Assembly (NCBI GenBank): GCA_029379385.1
Contig: CM055606.1
Coordinates: forward strand, 15,215,142 to 15,279,141
Reading direction: 5' to 3'
Source of the DNA: Quillaja saponaria
Taxonomy: Eukaryota; Streptophyta; Magnoliopsida; Fabales; Quillajaceae
DNA length: 64,000 nucleotides
Below are positions 10,109-21,572 of this stretch, piece by piece; position 1 is the stretch's first letter; each line of letters begins with the position of its first letter. Both the position numbers and the translations under genes were made by a program. The notes beneath the pieces were generated by a model, which saw only the letters and a list, made by a program, of their open reading frames with translations, was not told where the DNA came from and made no database searches.

Positions 10109-13100
10109 ATGGTTCAGCTGATGAAATCCAGAAGTCTCCGGCCGGACCTTGAATCGACGCCTTGTGGTAACAAGGTACCAGTGAAGTTGGAGATCGAGGA
10201 TCCGTTGGAAGAAGAATATGGCCCTTTAAGCAAGAGGTCCAAGACTATCTCAACTTTGGAAGAGGTATGTAATTAGCTAATTTTAAGGTTGTTTGATAGC
10301 TTGGAAACAAAAAAAAAAGAGGTGGGAATGGAAATGAAATTTGTGAAGCTTGTGTTTGTTGTCTCCTGAGTTTGTTGTGTTTACTGTTTAATTAGCTTAG
10401 CAGATTGAATTACTCGTTTTGGGTTCTACTTTCCTTCTTATTGGCTGCCAAATAATGTTTTTAAGGGTATGCTGGGAAAGTAACATTTGAAAACTATCAA
10501 TATGAAACAAATTAAATTTTCTATCATTATCTGAGGGGGGGATTGGGGGAGGGGGTGTGTCTGAAAATTTAAATGGTTGCATATTTATAGTTTTGTTCAA
10601 AATGTTGTCATTTATTAGTCATGATTATATGATAGATGACATTAACTTATAAATTGCATTGATATCTTTTCATTTATGGTTTCCATTTTTAAATGATGAA
10701 TCTGAAAACTTCTATGGTACTTAGTAGTAATTATAATTTGGTCAGTTGCACTTCGTTTGGACTATGATTTATTTGGTACTATGAATTTGGATTGCTTTCC
10801 CATTCAATATGATATTGTTGCTTGGATTTGGAGTACAAAATATGTCACTATTACCAGTATTTCATTTGGTAAATATTTTAAGTGGATATCTTTTTAACGG
10901 GCTTTCACCTTTTCATATATGGTGTAAACAGATCCATTACAGGATCTGTACCTTTTTTTTGCCACATATCTACAATCTAAGCACATCCTCTAATTCCTTA
11001 CTTGACTGCTTCTGTTTTCTGTAATTGTAATTTTATTTTTAACTTTATTTTGCATGGACTTGTTAATGTTCAGCATTGGAGTAACAGAAGTAATGGATTC
11101 CCCGTTCACCCTTCACAATGCAATCCCCTTGATGAGCCTAGCCCTCTGGGATTGCAGCTGAGGAAGAGCCCCTCACTGTTGGATTTAATTCAAATGAAGC
11201 TTTCTCAGTCGAATATGTCTACTGCTGCAGTACCACAGAGAGAAAATTTAAGCTCTGGAGTTAAAAAGGAGAGTAGAGTTGCTGCTGCCTCAGGAAATAC
11301 TGACAAGCTAAAGGCTTTGAATTTCCCAGCTTCACTTTTAAGGATTGGGTGTTGGGAGGTACCTGCAGTAAATAACGTGTCACTGGTATTGATGTTTAGC
11401 GAAATTTTGTATTTAATGGTTTTATATTTATAGTGATGTTGAAAATTAATGTTATGGCAGTACAAATCAAGATATGAAGGTGATCTTGTAGTGAAATGTT
11501 ACTTTGGTAAGCATAAGCTTGTTTGGGAAGTTCTTGAAGGTGGACTGAAGAGTAAAATAGAAACCCAATGGTCAGATATCACTGCACTGTCAGCAAATTG
11601 TCCTGATAATGGACCTGGCACATTGACTGTTGTGGTAATGTTCTGATTCATCATGCTCAAATACACTATTTTTTGATGATATGAATGGATATTTAAGATG
11701 GTAAGTTGTTTGCGTGTATATAATAGTATGCCATTGGTGTTTTACTGTGACTTGCAGCTAGCAAGACAGCCCCTTTTCTTCAGGGAGACCAACCCTCAGC
11801 CTAGAAAACACACCCTTTGGCAGGCAACATCTGATTTCACTGATGGACAAGCTAGCATGCACAGGTAATTTTTAATCATTATTTTTCCTTTGATTTAATG
11901 TAGATAATCAAATTTTCAGTGAGGCAAAAAAAGAAGAAGGAAATGTATAGGATGTAGATAATCTTATATCTTTACAGAGAGGCCTCTTAATATGTGTAAT
12001 ATTGATAGGAAGATTTCTATAAAAAAAAAAAAAAATGGATCGGAAGATATCCTTGCATGGTTATAAATATAGTATATAAATTATTTTCATGGACAAGGAT
12101 CGATGCGAATGTAGGAAAAAGATTCGTCTAGCCGTCTCTAACTAGTTTGGGATTTGAGGCTTAGTTGAGTTATTTTCATGGACAAGGTTCTTATTAAGAG
12201 TTGTATTGCAGTCTGTTTAGAAGAAATATGTAGGATGTAGATAATCATAATACCTTTACAAACACACTTCTTAATACTTGTGATATTGATTAGAAGACGC
12301 CCTTGCATGGTTATATCATGGACCTGATTCTTATCCACATTAGTTGTAATGCAGTCTGTTTAAAGGACGAAACTATATGCATAAACCTGAAATTTATGAG
12401 GCTATGGGATTTTACATTTGTGGTTTTACAGGCAGCATTTTCTGCAATGCCCACAAGAGCTGTTAAGCAAGCATTTCGAAAAGCTAATCCAATGTGACAT
12501 GCGTCTTAACTTCTTAAGCCAACAACCAAAGATAGTGTTGGATTCACCATATTTTGAATCCCAACCTTCAATTTTTGAAGACCTGGGCGAATGCAGGGAT
12601 CATGATCTTGGTCAAGTCATGAATAGTAAAGGATCGACCACATCTGGAATGCTGAATGTGGAATCACCTTCAGCGACCCAGTCATCATCTTTGACCATTG
12701 AACATCACGATCCTATTGGTATGACCTTGGAATCTCAGTCACGAGAAGCTCCATCCCCCAGTTCAGGTATAACAATGAACTTATCTTTTAACTAGAGATC
12801 CCGAAATGATGTATGTTATATGGTTTCTTTCCCCACCCTGGCCAGTAGTCTGCACCATTAATCATGGTATCTGAAACAATTAGATCTTTCTTCTCCTTCT
12901 TCTTCTTTGTGTGTGTGTGTGTGTGTGCAATAGTAAACACTACTTCCTGATTTAAGAAATTAAACCAAGTTTCATGTAGGTTTCATTGCATAGCTTACTA
13001 CTTGCTTGTGCTTGTGTATTATTGATGTTGAATGAAGTGTTATTTTTAATTATGAGGTGAGTATAGGGTTAATTAAGATTGTTTCTATAGCTCACCTTTG

Positions 13101-14702
13101 CTGTTATGCAGTGGATATATTTAAAGGGAATCATCTCATTGACATTCAGAGGAATCGAGTAGCTTTATTTGTTCAGTGTTGGGGTTTTGGCTTATGAGTT
13201 CTGATTTTCTTTTTCTGACTAGGAAGATTTTTTTTTGGTCCTACTTTTGTGCTCTCTCTCTCTAAGTGTGTGTGTGTGTGTGTATAAATAATTTCTTCTT
13301 TATATAAATAAGAAGTGCTCAGTTCACCCTTGAAAAAAGAAGAAAGAAATGGTTCACCCATGCCATATGCGATGGTCGACTTTTCTATTGTGATTATGAA
13401 GTGCCAAGCGTTGGTACTTTGCAAAGAGTTCCCAGTCACAGTCCGTATGGTACTTAAGAAATAACAGCAAAGCCATATAACTCTACATTCCAAGGAGTGT
13501 GCTGAGTATAGGGTTGTTTGTTGAATTCCCGTCTCAACTTTCGAGTTTATGATTTATTGAATTGCATTAGTGTCCTTTCCCCACTGCAAAATGCGCAGGG
13601 CAGGTGGAGATATGATAGCTAATACTTCATGTATCTATAAAAATAAGAAACAGAGAAAAGAAAACTTTTGCTAGTTGGGACAATCAGTTCTGTAACCTGG
13701 TTGGCAAAATTTTGGATTTTTAGGTCTGTTTGGCTTTATTGTAAATCAGTATGGCCTGCAAGTTGAATGTTAATTAAATATAAGAAATATAACTGTAAAG
13801 GGACCGTGGTCCATAGCAAACCTCTGCATTCATAATGCAGCTTGGTACCTTATGTTCATCTAAATTAGTTGTCACACACATCTATTATATAGTTACAGCT
13901 GTGTAAATCTACCTGTGACATGGTGTGGAATATAATAGGTATTCTTTGATGTACATGGTTGCAGATGTGTAACTAAAAATAGGTTTTGATTTCTGCAAGT
14001 CTACATTCTATGATCATGATATTTGGATGTCCGACATTATGGTTTCAGTGTCTAGTGGACCAATCATATAGTTACATGTTTTATATGTTGTTGACTATTT
14101 GTTACTTAACTTTTTCTTTTCTTCTCTTTTCATTGATAGAAGTTATGGACACTTGTGCAATTGATGGGAGTGGAAGTTCTGAATTTGTTGACTCCAAGAT
14201 GCCAAGGAATTGGGAGCAGATCAAATTGCCTGGGATCCACCCATCCATGTCAATGAGTGATTTTATGAGCCAAATTGGGCATTGTATTTCAGAACAAATG
14301 ACTTCCGGAAATCCTTCCTTTTCTGCTGGACGTCCACAATGCCAGGACATACTGGAGGACATTGCCCAATATTTGCTCAGTGACAATCAGCTTACAACCA
14401 CTTCTGATGAAAAGTCTCTCATGTCAAGGGTCAACTCTCTTTACTGTCTTTTGCAGAAGGACCAGACAACAATCCAAAATTCCCAGATCAGTGGGGAGAA
14501 TACTGTTGGACCTGATGATGGAAATGATGTACAAGTTAACCATACTCTTGATTCAATGCATAGCAAAAGGAGACATGATCTCAAGGCTCCTGAAGAGGAT
14601 ATAAAGGATGTCTCCCTGTGGCAAGCAGGTGCCGGGAATGTCGAGGAAAGACTCTTTTGGGGAGTTGCTTCTTCATCTCCCTCGAATTGCATCTCTCCCT
14701 AA
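10109..14702 (+). CDS. ASG1: ASG1-like protein, 539 aa
   Basis: Six exons (10109-10264, 11074-11358, 11461-11634, 11758-11864, 12432-12766, 14140-14702) join in phase. The conserved core reads SPSLLDLIQMKLSQSN, then LNFPASLLRIGCWEYKSRYE, GDLVVKCYFGKHKLVWEVLE, GGLKSKIETQWSDITALSAN, GPGTLTVVLARQPLFFRETN, HTLWQATSDFTDGQASMHRQ and HFLQCPQELLSKHFEKLIQC. This is the plant-specific family of Arabidopsis ASG1 (At2g24100) and At4g30780, whose biochemical role is not established to my knowledge. The N-terminus carries an acidic region followed by a KRSK basic patch. The C-terminal 220 residues are Ser-rich and variable, with a conserved WEQIKLPGIHPSMSMSDFMS block near the start of exon 6. No signal peptide or membrane segment is apparent. 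The ABRE cluster upstream suggests ABA or stress control. Confidence 0.9.
11944..12363. repeat. Imperfect direct duplication inside ASG1 intron 4
   Basis: The segment starting GGATGTAGATAATC at about 11948 and ending GCAGTCTGTTTA at about 12220 is repeated, shorter, at about 12233-12363. Shared landmarks in both copies are the CTTTACA..CTTCTTAATA stretch, the CCTTGCATGGTTATA motif and the final TGCAGTCTGTTTA. The first copy is longer because it holds an A-run and the insertion described at 12099-12169. Confidence 0.7.
12099..12169 (+). mobile_element. Short retroposon remnant with 18-bp target duplication
   Basis: A 71-bp insertion is flanked by a perfect 18-bp direct repeat (TTATTTTCATGGACAAGG at 12081-12098 and 12170-12187). 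The insertion ends with a block around ACTAGTTTGGGATTTGAGGC and TTAGTTGAG. I recall this as the 3' end of some plant SINEs, usually followed by TTG units. A long perfect target duplication with a truncated 5' end fits LINE-driven retroposition. The equivalent site in the second copy of the duplicated intron segment is empty. Confidence 0.55.
12908..12927. repeat. TG dinucleotide microsatellite
   Basis: Ten TG units in ASG1 intron 5. Confidence 0.9.
13266..13283. repeat. GT dinucleotide microsatellite
   Basis: Nine GT units in ASG1 intron 5, preceded by a CT-rich run. Confidence 0.9.
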
Positions 14703-16370
14703 GTTCTTGTTTAACATATCAGAGGAAGATGGTGATAGTCAACCTAGATAGTGGTACTCTTGTTTGACATTTCAACTAGACAAGAGTCAAGCTACATGGT
14801 ATGGCCTATAGCTCATCAGCTATACTGATGTCTTCAGAGAGCTTCCGTTTTATTTCAGCCTTCAGGATTATTAGGATTCAGAAATTTGCTTTGATGAAGA
14901 ATCCTGGTAGATTTCCTGTGTAAAAGTTTGTTGATTAGGTGGTGCAGCTCTGTTTACTTTTCCTTCACGTCCTTTGGACGTCTGCCTGTAAGTAAGGTTT
15001 ATTGACTCTTGCATGATCAATTGTTCTGAATGCAAGTCTTTGGAGTTCAGTCTTATTGATATTTCGTCAAAACAAATGGTCCTAGTATGATGAAACTATT
15101 GGTAGCCTGCTTCACAACGCAAGGGGTTGGAATATTGATAATTCCAGATTTAATAAGGGGAGAAAAAATATTCTTGCTGTTAATATCTGAATTACACATC
15201 CTTATATAATTGTGCTATTATGAGTGAGAAATGTTATAATTCAGTATAGGCCGTCTTTCTTGTTTCTGAACAGTGATTGTTAAACAGAGCCTTATCCTGC
15301 ATTGCTTTGGTTCATATCTGTTAACTCTGTTGCGGAGCTTTCTGCTATTCTGGGTCCAGTTTCTAAATTTTTATAGGACAAGAAACCTGAATTTCATGAA
15401 ATTAACTCAGAAAAAAGGTGATACAACCAGGCAACGTGAAGTAAGAATAAGATATAAGGGATACACTCAAATGAAATCTTAATGTCAGTAATATGATACT
15501 TTTGGTTAGGGAAGATTTTGGACCTAGTAACTGAAATGATCATTCTGTTGTTTACACCTTTAACATTACACACAAGCTCTTCCCTCAATTTTCTCAAGTA
15601 TTCTGGCAGTGATATTTTCGATTTTGATGCACTGTGAAAATTGCATGTGCAGTCTTCAATACTTTTCTGCTAGAGAGCATCTCACTATCCCATCACCCCA
15701 AATACCTAAAATCAAACATGTATATTTTTCATAAGCATTAATAATATCAGGCCTAATTTAAGTAAGATTCAACTTACCAGCCCAGTGATCAATTTTCTGG
15801 ACAGGTCTTTCGTGTCTGCTGGACAAAGGCACTCTTAGGTGCCATAAAGAGTTACATGGTCTGTCCAGCTGACTTGTAATACCTCCCACAATAAGTCACG
15901 GAGCTCTTACTGTCAATTCAATCCAAATTGGTAATGTAAATGGTACATACAGTAATCATTCTAATGTAACTGGAACATAACTGGATTGAATTTTTTTCCT
16001 TGTGTACCAGGAGGCAAGAAAGTCATCATAGTAATTACAAGCTTTAGCCTAACGGTCTAGTAAACTAAGCGACACATTGACCAATCATCAACATTAGTAC
16101 ATGATGATAGTCAACGACGAAACGTAGATGTTATATTGAAAAAAATGCAGAGTGTCACTGCTTTCAGTCCTGTAATTCCTATCTACTACTTTCTCCTTTG
16201 ATCCGCAAACTACAATACCTCAAGTAGAAAAAAAAAAAAAAATCATCTACAGATTTACACGAATCTGCCAAAGAAAAATCTTTTGGGAAACCCATTTTTC
16301 TTGTGTACTTAATCACAGTAATTCATGATAAACCGAGAGGATCAATTGCAAGAACAGATGGAGAAGAGCT
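14703..16370. other. Convergent intergenic region
   Basis: Holds the 3' untranslated regions of the ASG1-like gene (plus) and the RING gene (minus) and AT-rich spacer between them. Open frames here are short and show no family signature. Confidence 0.5.
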
Positions 16371-19015
16371 TCACAACAACAAACTAGCACAAATGATGCA
16401 TGGAGGGTCTCTGAACTGATCCTCGGGTATTGCCAACTGCAAGCACGTGCTATGAAAGGCATGACCACATGGAAGAACAGTGACTTCAGGAAGAAAACTA
16501 TACTTTGATTGCACCCCTATTGGGGAATATGCCAGATCCTTCTCACATAATTGACAGGTCCATCCTAAAGGCTGCACCTTTAGATCGTTAAAGCCTGAAA
16601 AGGACAATCTTTCATTAATGATAAAATTAAATTTATTGAAAAAAATCATTATATCAGGCTATAGATGATAAATCAATGGTCTGTCCATGTCCCTGTAGCT
16701 TCTCTTAGTAACATGTATTAAGTTTTCCAGTCCTAATATGCATCATCATGTATCCAATTTTCCTCAGCAACATCATGCACAACTTATGTTCATGTTCTTG
16801 GTCAATAATATGTATATCCTTGAACATAATATTAGCAGCTTCTGAAGTCCTACCAAAAAGAAGAAAGGAGCATACCTAATTATGCCATATGTTAAAATTG
16901 ATAAAAGGTAATATGCATATCTTATATTTGCATAGTAAAATTCCATAGTAAGAGTAAAAAACAAAGATAAGTAAAATTTTCACATATGGTTCCTTTTGAT
17001 ATTTTTGTAAGTATAAATATACCTCCATCTTTGATATAATAGACTTCAGTAGCCTTCTGTTCTGAGTTCTGCTTAGGTAGCTTCTTCGAAGTTTTGATGA
17101 TGTTTTTTTTCTTTTGCTGAACATTGCAAGGAGCTGAAGGTTTGACTTCACCCTTTTTAGATGCAGGATACTTGATCTTCTCAGAATGATGATCCTTGGA
17201 TGATTGGCCTGGTTCAGATGAAGTATGGATTTTGGTGTTCTTAGGTTCAGAACCCATTCTCTTAGCATAATGCTCCTTTGAAAATTGGCCTGGTTTGCAA
17301 GGAGACAAAGGTCCAATTTCAGACTCTTTAGGTGCAGGATAATTGGTCTTCTCAGAATGCTGATCTTTCGAAGATTGGCTTGGTTCACTATGAGATGAAG
17401 TATGGATTTTCGTGTTCTTAGGTTCAGAAGCCGTTCTCTTAACATAATGATCCTTTGGAAACTGGACTGATTTGCAAAGGGACGAAATATGGATTTCACC
17501 ATTCATAGATGCAGAACTATTGCTTGAATTGGGACACTGATCCTCTGAAGGTTGGCCTGGTTCCTGAGGAGATGAAAAATTGATTTCACTCTTAGTTGCA
17601 GCATCCTTGCTCATAGCATGCTGACTTTTTGAAGTTTGACCTGGCTCGGGTAGAGATGAAGCTGTGCCAATTTTGCTCTTAGGTGAAGAATCCTTGTTCT
17701 TCTTAACAGGCTGATCCTTTGTTGGTTGGCTTGCTTCCCGAGGACAAATTTTGATGTTTTGCTTCATAGGTGCAGAATCATTGCTGCTCTTAGCATGACA
17801 ATCTCTTGATGGTTGGCTTAGTTCACAATCAGATGAAGTAAATGAAGTGAGGATTTTCCTCAGCGTTGGTGAAGAATCCTTGCTGTTCTTAGTACATCGA
17901 CCCTTTGATGGTTGGCTTGGTTCACAAGGAGATGAAGTGTGGATTTTTCTCTCCATAGGTGAAGAATCCTTGTTTATAGCATGCTGATCCTTTGGCAGTT
18001 CGATTGGATCGCAAGGAATCAATGTATTTTTGCTCTCCTGGAGAGTAGATTCCTTGTTCTTTGTAGAACAATTATCATTTGAAGATTGACATGGTTTAAC
18101 TGCAAAAATAAGAGAAACTGAGGAAGCTGCTTTCTTATTGTGAAATGTGCTTTATTTCCCTAAATATCAAAACTTATTGTTTCACAGATGAAGGATTTTT
18201 GTTGCTAAAAAGTAAAAGACCAACCAGCTGTGCATTACCTGATCTCTTATTCTGCAACATTGTGAGTTCAGGCTCTGTATTCTTGTCAACTTCTGGTGAA
18301 GATTCAAAGCAGAGGATTCGCTTCAAGATCGAGAAAAGATCCCTGTGTATAAGTTTATAAGCATGCTTAAATCTAGTTAGAGATATATGACAAGACAAAA
18401 TCAAAACAGCTTACTGCTTAAATAAATTCAAGTGTAGACAGTGTTATAACAACATCAAAAATTCATTTAATTGAAGCGTGGTCTTTGATTTATGTACATT
18501 AACATTATCTCCATACTCAGACTTACCACAATTTATAAAATTGGAGAACCAGATTCTTTAACATTTGATTTAATTGTCAAAGAATTAGCAGAAAAAGTAA
18601 AACTAAAGAAAACCCAATTTGCAGCTATGAAAAACCTATGACACATGGCTGAGAAATAATGAAAACACAAAATCTTCTAAGTAACCTAAATAAAATTATT
18701 ATGATCTCAAATATTGGGCAGAAGCTCCATTATTATATATATATATATATTATTATATTATTTATTTATAGGATGCTATGTGCACGAAACCTTTGCTAAT
18801 AACGAGACGTGTGAATTCTTCTACTAATTATAAAAATAAAGCATTGCAATTAAACAATTGAAAATATTTATAACAGATAAACCTTGAAACTGCAGGAATA
18901 CAAAAATTTTCTCAATTGAGAAGACGACACCAATCAGTACATGAGGAAGACAAAATACCAAAACATACTTGTGATAAAAATCCATCAGATGATCCCAAAA
19001 CCCTTTTGTTTTCAT
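16371..19015 (-). CDS. RING-H2 protein with ~29-residue tandem repeats, 483 aa
   Basis: Four exons (19015-18969, 18342-18239, 18099-17023, 16594-16371) join in phase. The N-terminus (MKTKGFWDHLMDFYHKDLFS) may be a short conserved head. Residues about 52-385, nearly all of exon 3, are a degenerate tandem array of roughly eleven units following the pattern P-C-E-P-x-Q-x-S-K-D-x-H-x-x-K..D-S-S-P..I-H-T-S-S, very rich in Ser, Lys and Pro and surely disordered. The C-terminal exon is a RING-H2 domain: C423-x2-C426, C452-G-H454, H457-x2-C460, C475-x2-C478. It probably acts as an E3 ubiquitin ligase, with the repeats as a flexible binding or phosphorylation region; that role is inference. I cannot name an Arabidopsis counterpart. 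The ATG at 19015 is chosen because an upstream frame is closed by stops. Confidence 0.78.
17105..18060 (-). repeat. In-frame ~87-bp coding minisatellite
   Basis: About eleven diverged copies of an 87-bp (29-codon) unit make up most of RING-gene exon 3. The most recent step is visible near the 3' end of the array: two adjacent two-unit blocks both contain SEPKNTKIHTSS followed by a QSSKD.HSEK stretch, so a two-unit segment was duplicated. On the plus strand the units show as repeats of GGTTGGCTTGGTTCAC-like and ATTCTCATAAGG-type blocks every ~87 bp. Confidence 0.75.
18734..18750. repeat. AT dinucleotide run in RING-gene intron 1
   Basis: About eight AT units followed by TTATTATATTATTTATTTATA. 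Confidence 0.8.
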
Positions 19016-21572
19016 GGAAGATTAATAGCATAATTTGAAGCTGCATCAAAATAATCTATAATAGTGAATCTTTAATTCAATGTAAAAAATAGAAAATAGA
19101 GTACAACTAAGACACACACTCAAAGAAACAATTAAAAAAAACCAAACTTTCATCCTTAATGCAATTAAGATTATTACAATTTACGGAACAAGAAGAATCC
19201 CTAGTCCTTACTCTTACTCTGAAGGAGCCATTGTTTGTATCAGCGTGTTTGAAGTGATTTTATAAAAGAAGAAGATGGAGAGTCGTCCGAGTCTTGGCCG
19301 TAGAGCTGGGGGGTTTTGTTTTACCTTGTTTTCAACTCTACGGCTTTTGGCGGTTAGGGTTTTGGGGTTTTTAAAGATTGTGGTGTGGGGTCCACCTACT
19401 AGGTTTTCCTTATCACTGCTTTCTTTCTTTTTTTTTTGCTAAACTTATCACTGCTTTCTTTTAAACATATATGCATATTAAGCTTAATAATTAAGGTGCT
19501 ATCTGGCATAAAGAATTATAATAATAAAAATAAGGATAGACTTCTTGTAACAATCAATATTCACAAACTATTCAATGACTCAATATGATAAATTTTATTA
19601 TTCTTACAATATCCTCTTATTCTTTCCTTTTCTTATTAATCGTTTATCAAATTTTTTTCTTTCTTATTTATCTTTATCCATCCAATCCATGCTCACACCA
19701 CAACTTCTCATTTATCTTGTCATGAGTCCTAACCATATATGTTTTTCTTTTTATGGATAGCTGTTGTTAAATTTCAATTTTATAGCTCTTTGATTTTATT
19801 GTCAGTTTATCACCTTAAGCAAAACAATTAGAAGGTTAAAGCAAAAATCTCAATCATTATCATTATTATTTTTGGGTATGTAATTGATTAAAAAAAAAAA
19901 AGACGAGAATGGGAGAGAACCACAATGAGAAAAGTCATATTAGTGATAAGTTAGATAGTTAGGTTGGTCATAAACCAAATATATTTTTGATATGCATATT
20001 GCAAATAAGTCAAATATGTTTTTAGTATACTGATTGTAAAAGTCAGTTTTAGATATATAATTACTATTAAAAATATGCATAACAATGATATTTGGTTTAC
20101 ATATTACATAAGTTATTTTAATATTATTTAGTTATTATTAAAATATTTTTATGCATATGCCCTTGAGAGAGAATTAGGTTAGAGATAACTATTAATATAT
20201 AAAAAGTAAATTAGACAGTCCCAGTGTCACTTGCAATCTGAAATAGCCAAAAACTTCTCTTTGACTACTTTTGTCAATTGTAGAATTTCTTAAAACTATT
20301 TACAAGAATAAAAATATTTTCAAACTCGGTATTGCATAACTATTTACAACTAAAAAATGACAAAGCATGCATAACTAAAAAGGTAAATATTTACTAAATC
20401 GGTATTGTTCAATCACAATACGACACGCATGACATAATAGTTTTATTATAATTATAATTATTAGTATAATTATTTATTAATATTATAATGAACATCTCAT
20501 TATAAGTGTAACGTCTCTAATGTCTCTAATGTCTCTACAGTTACTGGTTAATGTTATATCAATTTTATTTTATTATTGTATAAGTTCAGTCTCCCAAAAA
20601 AAGTGCTGATTCCTTCTTTTAATATATTATTTTTCTATTGCCACTTATTGACTTTCCAAAAAACTGCGGACAATTTCTGCTTTTCGTTCATGTAAATCAA
20701 TGTTGAAGTATTGGACAAAGTCTCGTGTTGTTCGCCAATAAAGAAGGAAAAATATTCAATTTGTTTTACCAAAAAAATGAGAGGAAATTATGATAATACT
20801 TTTTTGCATTATTCGTTCTCATAAAAGTCAATTTGTTTTTCCAAAACCAAAAAGTCCAATTTAAGATAAACATAAAATTAATTAGATTTTTTTGTTAATG
20901 TAATATATAAACTCAAGTCCAAGATTCCCCATGGAAGTTTGAACACCGAAATGAAGGCTCATAATCAAATGAATTAGACTAAAGGTGTATTTAAAAGCAT
21001 AAGGTTATAACAGTTAAGAATGAGCCAACATAAGTGGATAATACGTTGATTTGGCACTATAATGCAGATTTCCAAATTTATATGAAACATAGGACACTTA
21101 TTTGAAGTCAGAAACTCAGGATTGTGAAAGTTCAATAATCAACGAGTCAAGCTTCTATGGAAGCATCGGCGGCAACTGTTATCCGGGCATAAAAACATGG
21201 CGGGGGAAACTACCAAGCTGGGAAAACTTTGGAGTATCACGGTGATCTGGTCATGCTGGAGCCGCCCTGAGTATCAAATTGTCTCGTTTCAAAATGATAT
21301 CATATGTCAGACTTAAGTCTACAATGTTGTCCAATTCCACGAAACTAAATGAAAACTTGAAAAACCAATTAAAACAATAAGAGCTAAATAATATTCACAT
21401 TTTTTTACATGTAAAGATTAAGAAAATCATCAGCTTAATATGTACATTAGCGAGCTCGAAAATCATCAGCTGTACAAATGATCATCCAAGTTCAACTCCC
21501 ACAAAAGAGCAAATTGACTTGGAAAGTTTTGCTTATAAACAATTGAATTCTTCCATCACATCTATCTGAGTA
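19016..21572. other. Intergenic between RING gene and ATG11
   Basis: The first ~300 bases hold the RING-gene leader and promoter, including a short upstream ATG (19231) with a stop five codons later and an inverted telo-box (TTAGGGTTTT) near 19352-19366. A 19-bp stretch around CTTATCACTGCTTTCTTT occurs twice near 19410 and 19446. The rest, to the ATG11 stop, is AT-rich with no gene seen. Confidence 0.5.
20510..20536. repeat. Three tandem 9-bp units
   Basis: AACGTCTCT followed by two copies of AATGTCTCT in intergenic DNA. Confidence 0.85.

Noticed and set aside
16876..17502. 208-codon minus-strand frame rich in RSILHL motifs
   Set aside because: Out-of-frame shadow of the RING-gene repeat exon; its apparent repeats are the same minisatellite read in another frame.
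18879..18895. Possible 7-base micro-exon (TTTCAAG) in the RING gene
   Set aside because: Including it puts the next exon out of frame; direct joining of the flanking exons is in phase.
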